A DNA stretch of 21,627 nt from DASPXK01 sp035637315. GTDB taxonomy: Bacteria; Chloroflexota; UBA6077; JACCZL01. A program made the translations under genes and the position numbers. Positions 14,123 through 21,627 of the stretch are shown piece by piece. Position 1 is the stretch's first letter; the number at the start of each line of letters is the position of its first letter. The notes beneath the pieces are model-generated. The model searched no databases. It saw nothing but the letters and a program-made list of their open reading frames with translations, and was not told the origin of the DNA. Where the stretch lies: positions 1 to 21,627 of the forward strand of contig DASPXK010000063.1 of NCBI GenBank assembly GCA_035637315.1. The letters run 5' to 3'.

Positions 14123-14965
14123 TCACCCCTTGACCGCCCCCGCCGCCAGTCCCTGGACGATGAACTTGCTGGCGAGTGAGTAGAGCACCATGACCGGTAT
14201 CGCCGCCAGCACCGAGCCGGCCATCATCGGTCCCCACAGGTAGATGTCGCCGCGGATCAGCCCGGCCAGGCCGACGGGGAGCGTGCGGTACGAGGCCGAG
14301 GTGATGAACACCAGGGCGTAGAGGAACTCGTTCCAGGCGAGTGTGAACGTGAAGACGGCCGCGGCGACCAGTCCGGGCGCCGCCATCGGCAGCAGCACCA
14401 GCCGCAGCGCCTGGACGCGGGTGGCGCCGTCGATCATCGCCGCCTCCTCCATCTCGGGTGGGATGCCCTTGAAGTAGCCGATCAGCATCCAGGTGCAGAA
14501 AGGGATCGCAAAGGTCTGATAGGTGATGACCAGCGAGAGCAGGCTGTTGAGCAGGCCCAGTCGCTGCATCAGGATGAACAGCGGGACGAACAGCAGCCCG
14601 GCCGGGATCAGGTAGACAAACAGGATCGAACGGGCGAAAGCCGTCCGCCCGGGGAAACGCAGGCGGACCAGGCTGTAGGCGGCCAGCGAGGCCATCACCG
14701 TCGTCAGAACGGTAGTCAAAAGCGCGACAGTGATCGAGTTGCGGAGAAACTCGCCGAAGCGCCACTTCTCGATGGCCTGCTCGAACTGGGCGAGGGTGAG
14801 CTTGGTCGGAAAGAAGGTCACCGTGGTCCCGTACATCTCGGCGTTCTCGGAAATGGAGGAGCGCAGCATCCAATACAGCGGTATCATGACCACGAGCAGG
14901 TAGAAGCCGACGGTACTGTAGACGGCGACCGACTTGGGGCTGAGGCGAGCGGCGCCGACCTTCAT
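14123..14965 (-). CDS. Carbohydrate ABC transporter permease (MalG/LacG type)
   Basis: Inner-membrane subunit of a sugar importer, 280 residues and about six helices, beginning with VAVYSTVGFYLLVVMIPLYW. The coupling motif EEAAMIDGATRVQALRLVLL, with a conserved proline a few residues later, is the MalG-type EAA loop that contacts the ATPase. The ATG at 14965 overlaps the TGA of the partner permease gene (ATGA), and AGGAGA precedes it by about five bases. A much longer frame extends upstream to 15826, but its first half is a shadow of the partner gene. It is the last gene of the three-gene operon. Confidence 0.93.
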   Translation of the reverse strand: MKVGAARLSPKSVAVYSTVGFYLLVVMIPLYWMLRSSISENAEMYGTTVTFFPTKLTLAQFEQAIEKWRFGEFLRNSITVALLTTVLTTVMASLAAYSLVRLRFPGRTAFARSILFVYLIPAGLLFVPLFILMQRLGLLNSLLSLVITYQTFAIPFCTWMLIGYFKGIPPEMEEAAMIDGATRVQALRLVLLPMAAPGLVAAAVFTFTLAWNEFLYALVFITSASYRTLPVGLAGLIRGDIYLWGPMMAGSVLAAIPVMVLYSLASKFIVQGLAAGAVKG

Positions 14966-15900
14966 GAGGTCTCCTCGCCCCGGTCTTGCAGGTAGCGGGT
15001 CAGCAGCACGATCAGCGAGGCGAAGACCGGCATCGCCATCAGCGCCGCCGTCGACGCCTCCCCGATGCGCCCGTTTCTGATCCCCTGGTCGTAGATCAGC
15101 ATGGTAAACACCTCGGTCGCGTTCGACGGCCCGCCACGGGTCATGATGAAGACGATGTCGAACGTATTCGCCGTCCAGATAAGTGAAAGCATCACCGTCA
15201 CCAGCATCACGTGTCGGAGCCCGGGCAAGGTGATGTGCCGGAAGCGCTGCAGCGCGCTTGCGCCATCGACCTCGGCCGCCTCGTACTGCTCGGAAGGGAT
15301 CGCCTGCATCCCGGCCAGGTAGGCGATCCCGAAGAACGGGAACCCCTTCCAGACCACCACGCTGAGCACGGCTGGCATCGCCCAGCGGACATCTCCCAAC
15401 CAGGAAATCGGGGAGTCGATCAACCCCAGGTTCAGCAAGAACCAGTTGAACAGGCCGTTCTGGTCGTCGTACAACCACCGCCAGATCAGGCCGGCCACGA
15501 AGCTCGGGACTGTCCAGGGCAGGAACAACAGGGCCCGAACTATGGTCCGGCCGACGAACTGCTCGTTGAGTGCCAGGGCCATCGTCATCCCGACGAACGC
15601 CTTGATCGAGACACCCACGACCGCCAGGAGCACGGTGTTCAAGATCATCTGGCCGAAGTCCGGCCACCGCGCCAGCCACTGCAGGTTCGCCAATCCTGTG
15701 AAATGCTCGACCTGGCCGATCACCTTGTCGGTGAACGAGAGATAGATGGCCCAGGTGGCCGGATAGGCGATCAACCCGATGATGAAGAAGAAGGCGGGCA
15801 CGAGCATGGCGTAGCCGAGCACCCACTCCTTCTGCCGCGCGGTGAGCTCGCGGTAGCGGACCCGACGCGCTCGCCGCGCTACCGCCGTCCTAACGCTCAT
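14962..15900 (-). CDS. Carbohydrate ABC transporter permease (MalF/UgpA type)
   Basis: The partner permease, 312 residues. An Arg-rich cytoplasmic lead precedes the first helix (LGYAMLVPAFFFIIGLIAY). The conserved coupling loop is YEAAEVDGASALQRFRHITL, followed by P. The rest has five further helices and ends in ILLTRYLQDRGEE. It forms a heterodimer with the MalG-type subunit that follows with a four-base overlap. GGGGAGGG lies just before the ATG. It is 66 bases after the binding-protein gene, and that gap is filled by a heptanucleotide array. The substrate is probably a sugar, oligosaccharide or glycerol phosphate; the sequence does not decide. Confidence 0.93.
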   Translation of the reverse strand: MSVRTAVARRARRVRYRELTARQKEWVLGYAMLVPAFFFIIGLIAYPATWAIYLSFTDKVIGQVEHFTGLANLQWLARWPDFGQMILNTVLLAVVGVSIKAFVGMTMALALNEQFVGRTIVRALLFLPWTVPSFVAGLIWRWLYDDQNGLFNWFLLNLGLIDSPISWLGDVRWAMPAVLSVVVWKGFPFFGIAYLAGMQAIPSEQYEAAEVDGASALQRFRHITLPGLRHVMLVTVMLSLIWTANTFDIVFIMTRGGPSNATEVFTMLIYDQGIRNGRIGEASTAALMAMPVFASLIVLLTRYLQDRGEETS

Positions 15901-15914
15901 CGGCCCTCCCCGCA

Positions 15915-15973
15915 GTAGCGAGTAGTGAGTAGTGAGTCGCGAGTACGACCGGCGACTCGTGACTCGTTACTTG
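15915..15973. repeat. Heptanucleotide array, direct then inverted
   Basis: Units GTAGCGA, GTAGTGA (twice) and GTCGCGA follow each other exactly from 15915 to 15942. After a short loop, CGACTCG, TGACTCG and TTACTTG (15953-15973) run in the opposite sense and overlap the stop of the binding-protein gene. About 14 of 17 facing positions can pair, giving an imperfect hairpin between the binding-protein and permease genes, perhaps lowering permease expression. Confidence 0.6.
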
Positions 15974-17304
15974 TACTTGCTCATGACGTCCTCGACCACC
16001 TTGGCGAGCTCGTCCTGGGCCTGTTCGGGCGACCATTTGTCGACGACCATCCGAGTGGCGGCGTTGATCAAAGGCGTGCGCGAGACCAGTTCAGAGTAGG
16101 CTGGAGTTGACTCGCCGGGGTGGCCCTGCAAGATGCCCGTCTTGGCGGCGTCGAGGAATCCCTTCCGCTGCGGGTTCTTCCACACCTCGTGGTCCTCCAT
16201 CCCCGCGACCGCTGGCGCGGGGAAGGCCAGCTGGATCCACTTGCGGTAGACCTCATTGCTGTACAGGCGGCGCATCAGGTCCTTCGCCAGGTCGATCTTC
16301 TTCTGGTTGCCCGTGTTAAGGATCGCGAAGCCGTCGCGGACGTAAGCCTGGTTGAACTGGCCCTTTGGCCCCCCTGGCGCCGCCGACACCCCGATCTTGG
16401 GCAGCATGTCCGGCTTGTTGTTTCGGAACCAGACCAACGGGCTGGCCGGGTTGTGGATGAAGATGACCTTCTCGTCCTGAAGGGCCGTGTTGTTGCTGGC
16501 GTTGTCCCATCCGGTCACGCCCGGCGGATATACCCCCATGTCCCAGCTCTTCTTGAGCGCGTTGAGGAACGCCAGCATCTCGGGCGTCTTGACGTTGGGA
16601 GTCTTGCTGTCCTCCTTCACCAGCGAGGCCCCATAGCTGAGCATCATGCAGAAGAAGGTGTTCTCGGAGTCGGTACCTGCCTTGTTGAACTGGAACCCGA
16701 TGCCGTACAGGTTTGGCGGCTTCTGGAGCTTCTGGGCCACCTCAAACAACTCGTCCCACGTCTTGGGGGACTCCTTGTAGCCGCCTTCGTCGAGGATATC
16801 CTTGCGATACAGGATCAGGCTGGTATCGATCGAGTACGGCAGCGCGTACTGCTTGCCGTTCCGGGTGACGATCCGCTCGCCTGGCTTGTAGAAGCCGTTC
16901 CACTGCTTGGCGAACTCCGCATACAGATCGCTCACGTCGAGATAGATCCCGGCCGGGTAGAACAGGGTGAAGCGGACGTCCGCTACTTGTGAGATATCCG
17001 GAAGCTGTTTGGACTCGACCGCCGCCTGCAGCTTCTGCTGGACGTTGTCGCCCGTCTCGCGGGTGATCTCGACCTCGACGCCCTTGCCCTTGGCCCACTT
17101 CTCGATCTCTTCGGTCTGGTAGTCATCGGACTCGGGGGCGAAGGTCGCGTCGGTCCAGATGGTCAGTTTCTCCGAGCCGCCAAAACCCGGCAGCACCCCA
17201 CAGGCGGCGAGGGTCGGAGCCAGCGCCACCGCGCCTGCGGTCAACACCGTCGCTCGAAGCAGCTCACGCCGGGTCAGCCTCGACTGCAGCAACTCACCAA
17301 CCAT
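15967..17304 (-). CDS. Sugar ABC transporter substrate-binding lipoprotein
   Basis: Family-1 extracellular solute-binding protein of 445 residues. The export signal is a twin-arginine type (LTRRELLRATV) ending in the lipobox TLAAC, with C35 as the anchor. The mature part starts KLTIWTDATF, a usual opening for sugar receptors, and contains QLPDISQVADV-type, ALPYSIDTSLILYRKDIL and WDELFEVAQKL segments. GGGAGGAG precedes the ATG. It is the first gene of a three-gene operon with the two permeases. No ATPase is encoded beside them, so a shared sugar-type ATPase from elsewhere in the genome is likely. Confidence 0.93.
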   Translation of the reverse strand: MVGELLQSRLTRRELLRATVLTAGAVALAPTLAACGVLPGFGGSEKLTIWTDATFAPESDDYQTEEIEKWAKGKGVEVEITRETGDNVQQKLQAAVESKQLPDISQVADVRFTLFYPAGIYLDVSDLYAEFAKQWNGFYKPGERIVTRNGKQYALPYSIDTSLILYRKDILDEGGYKESPKTWDELFEVAQKLQKPPNLYGIGFQFNKAGTDSENTFFCMMLSYGASLVKEDSKTPNVKTPEMLAFLNALKKSWDMGVYPPGVTGWDNASNNTALQDEKVIFIHNPASPLVWFRNNKPDMLPKIGVSAAPGGPKGQFNQAYVRDGFAILNTGNQKKIDLAKDLMRRLYSNEVYRKWIQLAFPAPAVAGMEDHEVWKNPQRKGFLDAAKTGILQGHPGESTPAYSELVSRTPLINAATRMVVDKWSPEQAQDELAKVVEDVMSKYK

Positions 17305-17330
17305 GTCCGCTCCTCCCTGATCGATCCAGA

Positions 17331-17351
17331 GGATCGAGATTCGAGATCACG
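17331..17351. repeat. Heptanucleotide array, three units
   Basis: GGATCGA, GATTCGA and GATCACG in immediate succession, 27 bases before the start of the sugar-binding protein gene. Confidence 0.4.
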
Positions 17352-17633
17352 GCAGCGCCCGAACGAGTTACGGCCGGCAGCGGCCGCCCGCGCGCGTACT
17401 GCGTGCGCCCTGGCGGGCAACTGCCGGAGTCAGCCAACGCTGGTGCGACCATCAACGCTTCCTGCACGGTCGCTGAGCCAGGCCCGCGCGCCTCGCCCCC
17501 AGCGGCAAGGCGGACCGTCGAAACGGCGGTGGCTACGCCAGTATAGCCCGGCGGTGGCGGCGTGGCTAGGGGAGCCTGACCGCTGGGTGTGCTTCAAAGT
17601 CGTGTGCGGGGCACCCCGCCCTCCCCCCGCGAA

Positions 17634-17700
17634 GCCCCCTCACCCCAGCCTCTCTCCCTCCGAGGAGACTCCGAGGAGAGAGGGGCTGGGGGTGAGGGCT
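17634..17700. repeat. Large imperfect palindrome with internal 11-nt duplication
   Basis: The arms CCCTCACCCCAGCC...CTCTCC and GGAGAG...GGCTGGGGGTGAGGG are complementary apart from small length differences. The centre holds CTCCGAGGAGA twice in tandem (17658-17668 and 17669-17679). It shares the CCCTCTC/GAGAGGGG core with the 24-bp palindrome at 13452 and looks like a dispersed intergenic repeat. Confidence 0.6.
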
Positions 17701-17787
17701 TTGTGGGCTCGCTCCGCTTGCGCCTCGGGCGCCGGTCACCTACCTTTGGAGCGCGCGAACTCGGACATCCTGGGATAAGGACGAGCG

Positions 17788-19476
17788 ATGCACGAGAGCC
17801 ACGTGAGCCGTCGACTGTTCCTGAGACGTGCCGCCAGCATGCCGCTTGGCCTCATTGTGGCGCTGCCGCTGCTCGAGGCGTGTCAGCCAGCCGCGCCACC
17901 CGCGCCGACCGCTCTGCCCAAGCTGGCTGAGGCGAAGCCCGTCGAAGCTGCCAAACAGGCCCTGCCTGCCTCAGGGCAGGCCGTGGCCACCCAGACGGCG
18001 CCAGCCGCCGCACTGGCCGGCGCGCCGAAGCGTGGTGGTCGCCTGCGGGTCTCGCTCGTCTCCGACCCAACCAACCTCGACCCTCACACCTCGACCGCGA
18101 CCACGGAGACGTACGTCCAGCGCCAGGTCTATGACCCGCTTGTCGACCTCGACGCGAACCTGAATCCGGTCCCGCTCCTGGCCCAGGCCTGGGAGCAGCC
18201 CGACCCGACCACGCTCATCTTCAAGCTGCGGCCCGGCATCAAGTTCCACGACGGCACTGAGCTGGACGCGGCAGCCGTGAAATGGCATTTCGAACGCCAG
18301 CTCGACCCGGCCACTAAAGCCTTCAACCGCACCCTGCTCGAGAGCATCAAGGTGGTGGACGCGGTCGACAGCACCACCGTCAGGCTGTCACTCAAGGAGC
18401 CGGACGCCGCCCTGCTGCTCACGATCGCCAATTCCGGGGCGGGGCGCGTGGTCCCCAAATCGGCGTTCGACAAGTTCGGCGCCGATGGTCTGGTGCGCAA
18501 TCCGGTCGGCAGCGGGCCGTTCAAGTTCGTCGAGTGGGTCCAGGGCTCGCACATCACCCTGCGGCGAAACGACAGCTACTGGCAGAAGGACCTGCCGTAC
18601 CTGGACGAGATCGTCTTTCGGACGGTGCCGGACTCGGGTGTCAAGCTGACCGAGCTGCGGACCGGGAATAGCGATTTCATCGACGATTTCCTCGTCCGTG
18701 ACGCGAACACCATCAAGGGCGACCAGGCCTTCGAGGTCTCGATGGTGCCTGGGCTGGGCTACCTGCGGATCGAGCTGAACCACGGCAAGCCGCCCTTCGA
18801 CAACAAGCCGCTCCGCCAGGCGTTCGCGGCGGCGGTCAATCGCAGCGCCATCGACCGGGTCGTCTTCCTGGGCAGCGGCGCGATCGCCCAGGGGCCGATC
18901 CCGCCCAACAGCTGGGCGTATGACAAAGAGCTGCGGGGCTGGGGCCCGCCCGCTAACCCCGAGCTAGCCAAACAGAAGCTGGTCGAGGGCGGCCAGTCGA
19001 GTGGCTTCAAGTTCACCTTCGACGTCAACAACGCTACCCAGCGGGTCCAGATCTCGCAGCTGGTGCAGGAGCAGCTGCGCCAGGTGGGGATGGAGATGGA
19101 GATCCTGATCCTCGAGCCCGGTCCCTACGGGGCGCGGCGGCCGAGCCTGGAGTACGTGTCGCGCCTGGCGACCTGGAGCGGCCGAGCCGACCCGATCGGG
19201 AACATGTACTCGCACTTCGTGACCGGGGGCGCCAACAACTTCGGCGCGTACTCCAACCCGGAGGTCGATCGACAGCTCGAGATCGCGCGGACCAGCTCGG
19301 TTCGCGAGGAGCGGATCCGCGCCTTTCAGGCTGCCCAGCGCTTGATCGTCGAGGACGCGCCGGTCGTCTTCCTGTACCACGAGCCGTGGATCCGAGCCTG
19401 GAGCAGCAAGCTCAAGGGCTACAAGGCGCTCGCGGACGGGGCGGTCCGCCTGGGCGGGGTCTGGCTGGAGTCATGA
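17788..19476 (+). CDS. ABC transporter substrate-binding lipoprotein, family 5 (peptide/opine/nickel type)
   Basis: Receptor of the dipeptide/oligopeptide class, 562 residues, a normal length. The export signal combines twin arginines (SRRLFLRRA) with the lipobox LLEAC (C32), followed by an Ala/Pro/Lys-rich linker of about 45 residues. The mature domain starts GGRLRVSLVSDPTNLDPHTS and has LIFKLRPGIKFHDGTELDA, GSGPFKFVEW and PLRQAFAAAVNRSAID, all typical of family 5. AAGGA lies six bases before the ATG. No permease or ATPase genes follow, so its partners must be elsewhere. Four bases after its stop an aspartate dehydrogenase gene begins, which hints that the ligand could be an amino-acid derivative, but this is an inference. 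Confidence 0.93.
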   Translation: MHESHVSRRLFLRRAASMPLGLIVALPLLEACQPAAPPAPTALPKLAEAKPVEAAKQALPASGQAVATQTAPAAALAGAPKRGGRLRVSLVSDPTNLDPHTSTATTETYVQRQVYDPLVDLDANLNPVPLLAQAWEQPDPTTLIFKLRPGIKFHDGTELDAAAVKWHFERQLDPATKAFNRTLLESIKVVDAVDSTTVRLSLKEPDAALLLTIANSGAGRVVPKSAFDKFGADGLVRNPVGSGPFKFVEWVQGSHITLRRNDSYWQKDLPYLDEIVFRTVPDSGVKLTELRTGNSDFIDDFLVRDANTIKGDQAFEVSMVPGLGYLRIELNHGKPPFDNKPLRQAFAAAVNRSAIDRVVFLGSGAIAQGPIPPNSWAYDKELRGWGPPANPELAKQKLVEGGQSSGFKFTFDVNNATQRVQISQLVQEQLRQVGMEMEILILEPGPYGARRPSLEYVSRLATWSGRADPIGNMYSHFVTGGANNFGAYSNPEVDRQLEIARTSSVREERIRAFQAAQRLIVEDAPVVFLYHEPWIRAWSSKLKGYKALADGAVRLGGVWLES

Positions 19477-19480
19477 GCCG

Positions 19481-20317
19481 ATGACTCATTCCTCATTCCT
19501 CATTCCTCGTTCCTCGCTTCGGCTTGGCCTGATCGGGTTCGGAAGCATCGGGCGGAACCTGGCCGAGGCGATCCTCGAGGGCCAGGCCGGCCGGTGTGAG
19601 CTGGCGGCCGTCCTCGTCCGCAGTCCCCACAAGCTGGACGCCGACACTCGGGCCAGGCTGGGGTGTCTCGTCACCAGCGACGCGGCCGACTTCCTGGCGA
19701 CTGGCATGGACCTGGTGGTCGAGGCGGCCGGGCACGACGCGGTCAAGGCTTACGGCGAGGACGTGCTTCGCCAGGGCAAGGGCCTGCTGTTGATCAGCGT
19801 TGGCGCGCTGGCCGACGCGGCGCTGCAGCTGCGCCTGGAGCGAGCGGCGCATGACTTCGGCGGGCGGCTGCTGCTGGCGACGGGCGCCATCGCCGGGCTG
19901 GACGCGATCTCGTCAGCCGCGATCGGGGGGCTGGATGCGGTGACCCATTCCATCCGCAAGCCGCCGCGAGGCCTGCTCCCGCCGGACGAGGCAGCGGAGG
20001 TCGAACGCTCTGGCCAGCCGCGCGAGCTGTACAGCGGCCCGGCCCGCGAGGCCGTGATCCGCTTCCCAGAGAACGTCAACGTAGCGGCGGCTGTGAGCCT
20101 GGCCGGGCTCGGCCTGGATCGGACCATCGTCAGGGTCGTGGCCGACCCGAGCGTGGTCCGCAACACCCACGAGGTCGAGGCTCGGGGCGCCTTCGGCGAG
20201 CTGCGGGTCTTGCTTCAGAACATCCCGTCCGACAACCCGAAGACGGGCCGCCTAACCGCCATGAGCATGATCAAGGCGCTGCGCAACCTGACCGCCCCGG
20301 TCGTGGTTGGCGTGTAA
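19481..20317 (+). CDS. nadX: L-aspartate dehydrogenase (NadX family)
   Basis: NAD(P)-dependent oxidation of aspartate to iminoaspartate, used in NAD synthesis or aspartate breakdown. The 278 residues begin with a Rossmann fold (LGLIGFGSIGRN, glycines 19, 21 and 24), then MDLVVEAAGHDAV, and the catalytic half with GAIAGLDAISSAAIGGLD, PENVNVAAAVSLAGLG, NTHEVEARGAFG and NPKTGRLTAMS, all typical of aspartate dehydrogenases. The first 14 residues (MTHSSFLIPRSSLR) are not conserved and are encoded by a 7-nt tandem repeat; no later ATG lies near the fold start. GGAG is about ten bases upstream. The gap to the binding-protein gene is four bases, so they are probably co-transcribed. In this context a catabolic role is as likely as NAD synthesis; nadA, nadB and nadC are not nearby. 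Confidence 0.85.
   Translation: MTHSSFLIPRSSLRLGLIGFGSIGRNLAEAILEGQAGRCELAAVLVRSPHKLDADTRARLGCLVTSDAADFLATGMDLVVEAAGHDAVKAYGEDVLRQGKGLLLISVGALADAALQLRLERAAHDFGGRLLLATGAIAGLDAISSAAIGGLDAVTHSIRKPPRGLLPPDEAAEVERSGQPRELYSGPAREAVIRFPENVNVAAAVSLAGLGLDRTIVRVVADPSVVRNTHEVEARGAFGELRVLLQNIPSDNPKTGRLTAMSMIKALRNLTAPVVVGV
19486..19513. repeat. Heptanucleotide tandem array, four units at a gene start
   Basis: TCATTCC occurs three times in exact succession, then TCGTTCC. It forms codons 2-11 of the aspartate dehydrogenase gene. It is the most regular array in the window. Confidence 0.75.
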
Positions 20318-20323
20318 GGCGAC

Positions 20324-21586
20324 CTACTCCCCCAGGTCGCGGCGGGCGCGGGCGTCGCGGGTGGTTAGCTCCTGGAGGATCATCAACAAGACCAGCCAGG
20401 TCGCCAACTCCAGACCGGTCAGCACGAGTGTGCCGCCGGCCGCGAAGTACGACCAGTGGGACGTGATCTGGCGAGTGCGGAGCCATTCGAACGCGGCCGG
20501 GACCATCAGGCCGCCGCCGGCTAGCACCATCAGCAACCCGAGGCTTGCCAGCCTGCCGCGCCAGGCGCGGGGCAGCCCGGGCGGGGGGCGCCGTCGGGCG
20601 GGCAGCAGCGCCAGGATGGCCTGGCAGGTCAGCCCGAAGGCCAGGACGTTGACACCCGCCACGCTGAGGATCAGGACCGCGAACAGGCGATAGATCGTGT
20701 CCTCCAGGAGGCTGCGGTGCTCGAGGTAGTAGAACGTCGGCCCGAGCCCAAGCAGCAGGGCGCCGGCCAGCATGCCGATCCCGAGAGTCCCGAAGAAGCG
20801 CTGCGGGTCGTACAGCAGCGCTGTCCAGAGGATCGAGCGCAGGAAGCGAACGCCGTCCTTGAGCGGATTGAGCTTTGAAGCGCCGATCCGCTCCTTGTAC
20901 GGGATCGGCACTTCCAGCATCCGGAGGCCTTCGTAGACCGCCCGAGTACTCATCGCGGGGGTGAAGTCGAGGCCGTTCGGAAGCGGGTACAGCAGCGGCA
21001 GCGCCTCACGCCGAAAGACCCGCATGCCGCTGGCGCTGTCCGAGATACGCCGCGAGCCGATCACACTCAAAAGCGCGGCGAAGATCGTGTTGCCGACCCG
21101 CCGCACGAAGGGCATCTCGCTGTCGCGGCCCAGCATACGCGAGCCGATCACGAGGTCCGCGGCGTGGTCGCGCTGAGCTCGGCAGAGCTGGGGCAAGGAC
21201 TCCGGTGGATAGGTCCCGTCGGCGTCCAGGAAAGCCAGCAGGTCGCCACTGGCGGCCCCGAAGCCGGTCTTCAGCGCCGCCCCGTAGCCCTGGTTGCCAG
21301 GGTGGCGAATCAGCCGCACGTCGGGATGCGCGCTGACCCGCTCCGCCGTGGCGTCCCTGGAGCCATCGTCGACCACGATGACCTCGACCTGGCCGACGCC
21401 GGCCCGCTCGAGCTCGTCTCGCTGCGCGAGGACGCGCTGAAGGATCGCGTCGATGCCCCGCTCCTCGTTGAGGGCCGGGATCACGACTGAAAGCACCGAC
21501 GCGGGAGCTTCCTCCTCGGGGGCCATCACGCGAGCCCGGCCCGCCTCCGGCGGGGCCGAGATGCCGCTCTGGACGCGTTCGGCCAT
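20324..21586 (-). CDS. Glycosyltransferase family 2 membrane protein (dolichol-phosphate mannosyltransferase-like)
   Basis: Transfers a sugar from a nucleotide sugar, probably to a polyprenyl phosphate at the membrane. From ATG 21586 the protein has 420 residues. The GT-A domain shows VLSVVIPALNEERG, VEVIVVDDGSRDAT, the metal/nucleotide motif LDADG and a DSASGMRVFRREAL segment. The C-terminal 170 residues hold four hydrophobic helices (GTLGIGMLAGALLLGLG, LFAVLILSVAGVNVLAFG, LASLGLLMVLAGGGLMV, GGTLVLTGLELATWLVLLM). It converges with the aspartate dehydrogenase gene, leaving six bases between stops. A 12-residue upstream extension to 21622 is open but not homologous. TATAGT about nine bases before the ATG could be a -10 box for a leaderless message. 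Confidence 0.88.
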   Translation of the reverse strand: MAERVQSGISAPPEAGRARVMAPEEEAPASVLSVVIPALNEERGIDAILQRVLAQRDELERAGVGQVEVIVVDDGSRDATAERVSAHPDVRLIRHPGNQGYGAALKTGFGAASGDLLAFLDADGTYPPESLPQLCRAQRDHAADLVIGSRMLGRDSEMPFVRRVGNTIFAALLSVIGSRRISDSASGMRVFRREALPLLYPLPNGLDFTPAMSTRAVYEGLRMLEVPIPYKERIGASKLNPLKDGVRFLRSILWTALLYDPQRFFGTLGIGMLAGALLLGLGPTFYYLEHRSLLEDTIYRLFAVLILSVAGVNVLAFGLTCQAILALLPARRRPPPGLPRAWRGRLASLGLLMVLAGGGLMVPAAFEWLRTRQITSHWSYFAAGGTLVLTGLELATWLVLLMILQELTTRDARARRDLGE

Positions 21587-21606
21587 CGGCGCGGGACTAT
21601 AGCACG

Positions 21607-21627
21607 AGTAGGCAGTGGGCACTGGGC
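21607..21627. repeat. Heptanucleotide array, three units, at the window edge
   Basis: AGTAGGC, AGTGGGC and ACTGGGC in immediate succession; the array may continue beyond the window. It lies just upstream of the glycosyltransferase gene. Confidence 0.45.

Larger units (their letters stand above)
17305..17787. other. Divergent intergenic region with repeats
   Basis: This 483-base gap separates two divergently transcribed binding-protein genes. It holds the 17331 heptanucleotide array and the 17634 palindromic element. I found no coding frame with support and no unambiguous promoter boxes. Confidence 0.5.

Noticed and set aside
14966..15826. N-terminal half of a 567-residue minus-strand frame ending at 14123
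   Set aside because: It overlaps the conserved MalF-type permease gene in another frame and has a Arg/Pro/Gly-rich shadow composition. The real MalG-type gene starts at 14965.

Overview
The window is high-GC, densely coded bacterial DNA. The substrate-binding proteins carry lipobox or twin-arginine signals followed by Ala/Pro/Ser-rich linkers, and there are solitary transport operons plus a UbiD/amidohydrolase catabolic pair. That style fits an uncultured Chloroflexota-type organism, but this is an inference from style and no marker gene is present. No rRNA, tRNA, phage, insertion sequence or CRISPR was seen.

Layout. 1-354 (-) is the 5' end of a membrane sensor gene that leaves the window and has a one-base frameshift in a C9 run. 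540-1118 (-) is an unrecognised membrane-anchored protein. 1372-8673 (-) is one long probable operon read from right to left: LacI-type regulator, NMT1/SsuA-like binding lipoprotein, ATPase, permease, cyclase-family hydrolase and two zinc alcohol dehydrogenases. Divergent from it at 8888-11271 (+) are a UbiD-family decarboxylase and an amidohydrolase-2 enzyme. A LacI-type operator sits in the shared promoter region. Together they look like an uptake and breakdown module for a small organic acid, possibly an aromatic carboxylate. 11352-11817 (-) is a DUF4160/DUF2442 pair. 11981-12565 (+) is a carboxymuconolactone decarboxylase/AhpD-like protein interrupted by one in-frame TGA. 12621-14003 (-) holds two related secreted Asn/Gly-rich proteins. 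14123-17304 (-) is a carbohydrate ABC importer (binding protein and two permeases) without an ATPase. 17788-20317 (+) has an orphan family-5 binding lipoprotein followed by an aspartate dehydrogenase. 20324-21586 (-) is a membrane glycosyltransferase 2.

The most notable item is the AhpD-like gene. The TGA lies exactly where the second cysteine of the CxxC redox motif is expected. It is followed at a suitable distance by a hairpin (9 bp, 2-nt bulge, GGTCA loop) with the features of a bacterial SECIS element. The simplest reading is a CxxU selenoprotein of 194 residues that standard gene callers split in two.

A second pattern is that many gene junctions carry short degenerate tandem repeats with a strict 7-nt period. 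I count nine sites; some fold into hairpins and two run into the first codons of a gene.
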